Below, one piece after another: positions 59,025 through 64,000 of a stretch of 64,000 nucleotides of DNA; position 1 is the first letter of the stretch; each line of letters starts with the position of its first letter. Below the pieces are notes generated by a model, which had not been told where the DNA came from, ran no database searches, and was given only the letters and a program-made list of their open reading frames with translations. This stretch comes from Winogradskyella eckloniae (lineage in GTDB: Bacteria; Bacteroidota; Bacteroidia; Flavobacteriales; Flavobacteriaceae): positions 248,001 to 312,000 of the forward strand of contig NZ_JABRWP010000003.1 in assembly GCF_013249045.1 (NCBI RefSeq), read 5' to 3'. The translations under genes and the position numbers were made by a program.

Positions 59025-62000
59025 TTATTTAGTTAACCAGTTTTTAGCATTAATAAATGCTTCTAGCCATGGTGACACTTCATCGTTTCTATCTTGTGGA
59101 TAGTTGGCCCAGTTCCATTGAAAAATAGAACGTTCTATGTGTGGCATGGTCACCAAATGTCTGCCAGTTTTATCTGTGAGCATGGCCGTATTGTAGTCTG
59201 AACCATTAGGATTTGCAGGATATTCTGCATAACCATATTTCGCTACAATATTATAGTGATCTTCAGAATATGGTAAGCTAAATTTACCTTCGCCATGTGA
59301 AATCCAAACTCCTAATGTGCTGCCAGCTAAACTAGATAGCATAATAGAATTGTTTTCTTGAATTTTAACCGAAGTAAAACCACTTTCATGCTTATGAGAA
59401 TTATTATAGGTCATTTTTCCATGATTCTCATGCTCTGGATTTACCAAATCTAATTCCATCATTAATTGGCAACCATTACAAATACCAACTGATAAAGTGT
59501 CTTCTCTTTTAAAGAATTCATTAATAACTTTATTGGCTTTCTCATTATATTTTATGGCACCAGCCCAACCTTTGGCAGAACCTAATACATCAGAATTACT
59601 AAATCCACCAACAGCGCCTAAAAATTGAATATCTTCTAATGTTTCACGTCCAGAAATTAAATCTGTCATATGCACATCTTTCACATCAAAACCAGCGAGA
59701 TACATAGCATTTGCCATTTCGCGTTCAGAATTACTTCCTTTTTCTCTTAAAATTGCTGCTTTTGGCCTCGGTTTATTATCTTCTGGTTTTGTTAATTTAC
59801 CAGTAAAATGTGAAGGGAATTTAAAGTCTAAAGCTTGATTTTTATAGTTGTCGAATCTATCTTTCGCTAAACCATTCGCTGTTTGTTTCTCATCAAGTAA
59901 ATATGACGTCTTAAACCACATATCTCTTAATCTTGAAACCGTCATGGTAAATACTTCATTACCGTTAATAATACCTAATACATCACTTTCAGTGACTTCT
60001 CCGATGTTATGGAATTCAATATTTGCATTCGATAATACAGACTCAATAGAGTCGTCAACAGATTGAAAAACAAGTCCTGCATTTTCAGCAAATAATACTT
60101 TAAAGGAATCTTTTTCCCCAAGACTGGTTAAATCTAACTCAGCACCTAAATTATTATCAGCAAAACAAAGTTCTAATAAGGTGGTAATTAATCCACCAGA
60201 AGCCACATCGTGTCCGGCTACAATTTTTTGGTCTTTTATTAAATTTTGAATGGTGTTAAATACCGTTTTTACGTATGCAGCACTTTTAATATTAGGTGTT
60301 GTATTTCCTATCTTATTATTGATTTGTGCAAAAGAACTTCCACCTAATTCATAAGAATCTTGGGATAGATTAATATAATAGATTGATCCTTTTCCTTTTT
60401 GAAAAACAGGCTCTATAACATTAGTAATATCAATACAATTTGCAGCAGCAGAAATAATCACTGTACCAGGAGAAATAACATCACCATCAGGATATTTTTG
60501 TTTCATGGATAATGAATCTTTTCCTGTTGGCACGTTAATACCTAAGTCTATTGAAAATTCTGAAATCGCTTTTACCGCTTCATACAAACGTGCATCTTCG
60601 CCTTCGTTTTTACAAGGCCACATCCAATTGGCAGATAAAGAAATACTTTGAAGACCATCTTTTAATGGTGCCCAAATAATATTTGTTAAAGCTTCTGCAA
60701 TTGAATTTCTACTTCCTGCTTCAGGATTAATTAAGCCAGAAATAGGAGAGTGCCCAATTGATGTTGCAATACCTTCTTTCCCTTTATAATCTAGTGCCAT
60801 TACGCCAACATTATTTAGTGGTAATTGTAATGGTCCAACACATTGTTGTTTAGCAACTTTTCCGCCTACACAACGGTCTACTTTATTTGTTAACCAATCT
60901 TTAGAGGCTACAGCTTCAAGTTGTAATACTTGATCTAAATAATCATAGAATTTATCCGTTTTGTACGAAATACCACTGTATATTTTTTCTACAGTAACAT
61001 CGGTCATTATCGTTTTTGGAGAGCTTCCAAACATGTCTTCTAAGGCTAAATCCATCGGTTTAGCTCCATTGGTTTTAGATTCAAAAGTAAATCTGTGTTT
61101 GCCTGTGACATCGCCAACATCGTATATTGGAGCGCGTTCTCTTTCTGCTATTTTGTGTAAAGTCTCTAAATGTTTATCTGCAATGACTAATCCCATTCGT
61201 TCTTGAGATTCATTGCCAATGATTTCTTTAGCAGAAAGCGTTGGGTCACCTACTGGTAATTTATCTAAATCAATGTGTCCACCTGTATCTTCCACTAATT
61301 CTGATAAACAATTTAAATGTCCACCAGCACCATGATCGTGGATAGAAACAATGAAATTTTCATCACTTTCTACCATACCACGAACGGCATTGGCTGCACG
61401 TTTTTGCATTTCAGGGTTAGAACGTTGAACAGCATTTAACTCAATACCAGACGCTAAAGCACCAGTATCTGCAGAAGACACTGCTGCGCCTCCCATACCT
61501 ATTCTATAATTGTCACCACCAAGAATTACTATTTTATCACCAGCTGCTGGTACATCTTTAAGTGCTTGTTTTGCTTTTCCATACCCAATGCCTCCAGCTT
61601 GCATAATTACTTTATCGTAACCAATTTTACCGTTGGTATCGCTATGCTCAAAAGTTAATACCGAACCACAGATTAAGGGTTGACCAAATTTGTTTCCAAA
61701 ATCAGAAGCTCCATTACTTGCCTTAATTAAAATATCCATTGGTGTTTGGTACAACCATTTACGTTCTGGAAATGCTTTTTCCCAAGGACGTTCATCGTTT
61801 AATCTAGAATATGAGGTCATGTAAACTGCAGTTCCTGCCAAAGGTAATGAGCCTTTTCCACCAGCTAGTCTATCTCTGATTTCTCCTCCAGAACCTGTAG
61901 CTGCGCCATTAAATGGCTCAACGGTTGTAGGGAAATTATGTGTTTCTGCTTTTAATGAAATTACAGATTCGAAATCTTTAGTGGTATAATAATCAGGAAC

Positions 62001-62684
62001 GTCTGCACGTTTTGGAGCAAATTGCTCTACAATAGGGCCTTTTATAAAAGCAACGTTGTCTTTGTAAGCCGAAACAATATCATTAGGATTTTGTTTTGAG
62101 GTCTCTTTAATAAGCTTAAATAATGAGGTTTCTTTTTCTACGCCATCTATGATAAATGTTCCGTTGAATATTTTATGACGACAATGCTCAGAATTCACTT
62201 GAGAAAACCCAAATACTTCCGAGTCGGTAAGTGGTCTCCCAATTTTTTTGGCAACACCTTCTAAATATGCAACTTCTTCTTCGCTAAGGGATAATCCTTC
62301 TTGTGCGTTATATGCAGAAATATCTTCAATGTTTAAAATCGCTTCGGGTTGAATATTAATATCAAATATGTCTTGACCTAAACTTTGATATTTTTCAGAT
62401 ATCATTGGGTCGTATCCTGAAAAATCTTGCGTTACCGCTGTGAATTCTTCAATTCTAATGATATCAGAAATTCCCATATTCTGAGTAATTTCTACTGCAT
62501 TTGTACTCCAAGGTGTTATCATCGCTGCTCTTGGTCCAACAAAAAAAGCATCTAGTGATGCTTGTTCTATTTTAGGTTGGTTAGCAAATAACCATGTCAA
62601 TTTTGCTATGGTTGTAGTTGATAATTCTTTTGTGGCTTGAACAGCAAATACTTTACTGTTTTGGTTTCCGAAGAAATGAATCAT
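59025..62684 (-). CDS. purL: Phosphoribosylformylglycinamidine synthase, single-chain (large) form
   Basis: 1219 residues, the long fused form (E. coli PurL about 1295): N-terminal domain, FGAM synthetase domains with TGSGGEIRDRLAGGKGSLPL, GHDVASGG and SGLINPEAGSRNS, and a C-terminal class I glutamine amidotransferase (from about 975) with nucleophile Cys in GICNGCQ (about 1069) and His-Glu in MPHIERS. It converts FGAR, glutamine and ATP to FGAM in purine synthesis. Many Gram-positive bacteria use separate PurS, PurL and PurQ instead. It is monocistronic. Confidence 0.97.
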   Translation of the reverse strand: MIHFFGNQNSKVFAVQATKELSTTTIAKLTWLFANQPKIEQASLDAFFVGPRAAMITPWSTNAVEITQNMGISDIIRIEEFTAVTQDFSGYDPMISEKYQSLGQDIFDINIQPEAILNIEDISAYNAQEGLSLSEEEVAYLEGVAKKIGRPLTDSEVFGFSQVNSEHCRHKIFNGTFIIDGVEKETSLFKLIKETSKQNPNDIVSAYKDNVAFIKGPIVEQFAPKRADVPDYYTTKDFESVISLKAETHNFPTTVEPFNGAATGSGGEIRDRLAGGKGSLPLAGTAVYMTSYSRLNDERPWEKAFPERKWLYQTPMDILIKASNGASDFGNKFGQPLICGSVLTFEHSDTNGKIGYDKVIMQAGGIGYGKAKQALKDVPAAGDKIVILGGDNYRIGMGGAAVSSADTGALASGIELNAVQRSNPEMQKRAANAVRGMVESDENFIVSIHDHGAGGHLNCLSELVEDTGGHIDLDKLPVGDPTLSAKEIIGNESQERMGLVIADKHLETLHKIAERERAPIYDVGDVTGKHRFTFESKTNGAKPMDLALEDMFGSSPKTIMTDVTVEKIYSGISYKTDKFYDYLDQVLQLEAVASKDWLTNKVDRCVGGKVAKQQCVGPLQLPLNNVGVMALDYKGKEGIATSIGHSPISGLINPEAGSRNSIAEALTNIIWAPLKDGLQSISLSANWMWPCKNEGEDARLYEAVKAISEFSIDLGINVPTGKDSLSMKQKYPDGDVISPGTVIISAAANCIDITNVIEPVFQKGKGSIYYINLSQDSYELGGSSFAQINNKIGNTTPNIKSAAYVKTVFNTIQNLIKDQKIVAGHDVASGGLITTLLELCFADNNLGAELDLTSLGEKDSFKVLFAENAGLVFQSVDDSIESVLSNANIEFHNIGEVTESDVLGIINGNEVFTMTVSRLRDMWFKTSYLLDEKQTANGLAKDRFDNYKNQALDFKFPSHFTGKLTKPEDNKPRPKAAILREKGSNSEREMANAMYLAGFDVKDVHMTDLISGRETLEDIQFLGAVGGFSNSDVLGSAKGWAGAIKYNEKANKVINEFFKREDTLSVGICNGCQLMMELDLVNPEHENHGKMTYNNSHKHESGFTSVKIQENNSIMLSSLAGSTLGVWISHGEGKFSLPYSEDHYNIVAKYGYAEYPANPNGSDYNTAMLTDKTGRHLVTMPHIERSIFQWNWANYPQDRNDEVSPWLEAFINAKNWLTK

Positions 62685-62715
62685 TTAAGGTTGTTTTTAG
62701 CGTGAAAATAAAATG

Positions 62716-62723
62716 CAAAGTTA
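62716..62723 (-). promoter_or_regulatory. -7 box TAACTTTG of purL
   Basis: On the minus strand TAACTTTG (62723-62716) fits TAnnTTTG and ends 31 bases before the purL start. No clear -33 TTG or purine riboswitch fold was seen in the gap. Confidence 0.5.
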
Positions 62724-62790
62724 ATTCATTTTAAGATATAATGATTACGATTGGCATTTCAAATTATGAAGTATTCAACAAGTTTTAAAC

Positions 62791-62820
62791 AAAAAAGCAG
62801 CTCAATGAGCTGCTTTTTTT
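62791..62820 (-). terminator. Terminator of the endonuclease-like gene
   Basis: A 13-bp stem made of AAAAAAGCAGCTC (62791-62803) and GAGCTGCTTTTTT (62807-62819) around a 3-base loop. It lies 15 bases after the stop codon of the gene ending at 62835 and can work in both orientations. Confidence 0.88.
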
Positions 62821-62834
62821 AATATTCAGTATGT

Positions 62835-64000
62835 TTATTGTTTTACTAGTTTTTTTGTTACTGTAGCGTCGCCTTGCGAAATTTTCACAATATAAATTCC
62901 GGTTTTTAAATGTTGTAGATTAAACGTACTTGATTTGTTGATTAATTGTGTGACGACTTGTTTTCCTAGAATATCATAGATTTCTACAGATGTGTCAATT
63001 GCAGAGTTTAAACGTACAGTTAAATTATCCTTTACTGGGTTTGGGTGTAATTGAACCGTTTCAATGCTGTTGTCATTGATACTTAAGCCTGCGTAGCAGG
63101 TATATGATAGGTCATCAAACATTACTCTATTGCTTGTGTTAGAGTTGCTATCAATGATTACAGAAACAGTGTTTTCAGTATTTATATTTGGAATAGTAGT
63201 GGTTTGCTCCGTATCGCCATAAGGTATTGTGCCAACAACGGTTCCATTAACACTAACGTTAAATGTGCCACTTCCTCCACTAAAAACACGTTGTGTTGTT
63301 ACGGTCAATGAACTAATGCCTCCAGATGTGGTTGGTAATGTGATAGCTCCATTTCTTACAGTAATTGCTCTTGTGTTTAAGGTTTGGTCTGTTCTTGCAT
63401 CTGATGCATTCCAAGTACCGCCTTCATCACCTGTCCAAGTGACATCGTCATATGACCCAGAAGAGGTGCCAATATTTTCAAAAGTTTCGGTTAAGCATTC
63501 AGAATTACTTGTTCCATTATTGGTTGTAGTAGCACATGATTCATTGCTAAAATCGGATGTATTATTAGCTGCATCTTTTGCTTTAACTTTAAAACAATAA
63601 TTTGTATCTGCTAATAAACCAGTTACTGTTGCGCTATTAGAAACGACGTTAAAGGAAAAAATATTATCTATATAAACATCGTATGAGGTTACAGCAATAT
63701 CGTCAGTAGAGGGTGTCCAGTTTAAATCAATACTGTTATCAGTAGGATTAGAAGCAACTAGATTGGTTGGGTTGGTAGGTGCTTGCGTATCTGTAACAGG
63801 ATTCCAAATCATGTTCGCGTATTCTGGATGATCTACAAACGGATTAGCGTTGCCTTGGTAATTGTATGCTGCGTTATTTCTATCTATTTCTGTTTGATCT
63901 ACAGGATCTACATTGTAATGCCAATCTAGTAGCATAGTTATGGCCCAATCCTCTAAAGCCTGATCTTCGGTTCCGTTAAACATGTCAAAACTGGTATAAC
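62835..64000 (-). CDS. Secreted endonuclease I-like protein with Fn3 and T9SS tail (5' end outside window)
   Basis: 388 codons are visible; the frame is open to the window edge (YTSFDMFNG ...), so the N-terminus lies beyond. The first part, LLDWHYNVDPVDQTEIDRNN then AAYNYQGNANPFVDHPEYA, is the C-terminal end of the endonuclease I (EndA/BsmI-like) catalytic domain, including the WHxxDPV and ExxRN motifs. Then comes a fibronectin type III domain (about 80-160), a beta-sandwich region with VRNGAITLPTTSGGISSLTV and a type A T9SS sorting tail (HPNPVKDNLTVRL ... LKTGIYIVKI). It is likely an extracellular DNA/RNA-degrading nuclease. Confidence 0.88.
   Translation of the reverse strand, partial: YTSFDMFNGTEDQALEDWAITMLLDWHYNVDPVDQTEIDRNNAAYNYQGNANPFVDHPEYANMIWNPVTDTQAPTNPTNLVASNPTDNSIDLNWTPSTDDIAVTSYDVYIDNIFSFNVVSNSATVTGLLADTNYCFKVKAKDAANNTSDFSNESCATTTNNGTSNSECLTETFENIGTSSGSYDDVTWTGDEGGTWNASDARTDQTLNTRAITVRNGAITLPTTSGGISSLTVTTQRVFSGGSGTFNVSVNGTVVGTIPYGDTEQTTTIPNINTENTVSVIIDSNSNTSNRVMFDDLSYTCYAGLSINDNSIETVQLHPNPVKDNLTVRLNSAIDTSVEIYDILGKQVVTQLINKSSTFNLQHLKTGIYIVKISQGDATVTKKLVKQ

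Noticed and set aside
63229..63600. A 123-codon plus-strand frame near the right edge
   Set aside because: It is antisense to the Fn3 and beta-sandwich part of the secreted endonuclease-like protein and is Thr/Val-rich by reflection only.

Overview
The window looks like a chromosome segment of a marine member of the Flavobacteriaceae (Bacteroidota). The sequence is AT-rich, several promoters carry the Bacteroidota TAnnTTTG -7 box, and the gene content is typical of the group: gliding lipoprotein GldI, type IX secretion sorting tails, 2TM-domain proteins, DUF3810, DUF4331 and a fused cbb3 oxidase CcoNO. Genus cannot be fixed from the sequence alone. No rRNA, tRNA, CRISPR array, prophage or insertion sequence was seen. 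Layout, 1-9.6 kb: the 5' part of a two-domain amidohydrolase, a DUF3810 membrane protein with an HEAAH motif, a small membrane protein, aminoacyl-histidine dipeptidase, then a cyclophilin-FKBP fusion, gldI and a DHH phosphoesterase in one operon, divergent from ndk. 9.9-14.3 kb: a seven-gene operon with a DUF2141 protein, a TPR-like protein, a LytS-type histidine kinase carrying a C-terminal 2TM domain, three separate small 2TM proteins and a LytTR response regulator. Two direct repeats 21 bp apart precede it and are a candidate autoregulatory site. 14.3-16.7 kb: a J-domain protein, a lipoprotein and a LETM1-like protein. 16.8-21.8 kb: DUF4331 split over two genes, a TPR lipoprotein, an ECF sigma/anti-sigma pair and a YceI lipoprotein. 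21.9-35.0 kb is a microaerobic respiration island: hemN and a universal stress protein on the plus strand; ccoS-ccoNO-ccoQ-ccoP-ccoG-ccoH, a TauE/SafE-like protein, a beta-barrel protein and a 4TM protein on the minus strand; a CcoI/FixI-type copper ATPase; and a divergent Crp/Fnr regulator. Three FNR-like palindromes of the form ATGA(T/C)-N4-(A/G)TCAT lie at hemN, at ccoS and between ccoI and fnr. Relative to the -7 box the spacing is identical (29.5 bp) for hemN, ccoS and ccoI and shorter (15.5 bp) for fnr, which predicts activation of the first three and self-repression of fnr. 35.1-47.1 kb: a large beta-propeller protein, a VWA/AAA+ pair, and a tight five-gene operon (YdeI-like protein, M1 and M28 peptidases, a DUF6265-CBM9 fusion, a propeller-SnoaL fusion). 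47.2-56.1 kb is a fatty-acid beta-oxidation locus: marR, fadB-like, thiolase and acyl-CoA dehydrogenase as an operon, plus an acyl-CoA ligase. A 0.43-kb unit carrying a four-helix-bundle (23S rRNA intervening-sequence-type) gene and bounded by inverted repeats sits between the thiolase and dehydrogenase genes. A related palindrome without a gene sits between fadB and the thiolase. A palindrome over the marR promoter is a candidate operator. 56.2-64.0 kb: a multidomain secreted PL6 lyase with an upstream operator-like palindrome, purL, and the 3' part of a secreted endonuclease-I-like protein. Most promising for new biology: the 2TM kinase/2TM/LytTR system, the inverted-repeat element carrying the four-helix-bundle gene together with its gene-less relative, and the geometrically consistent FNR regulon.
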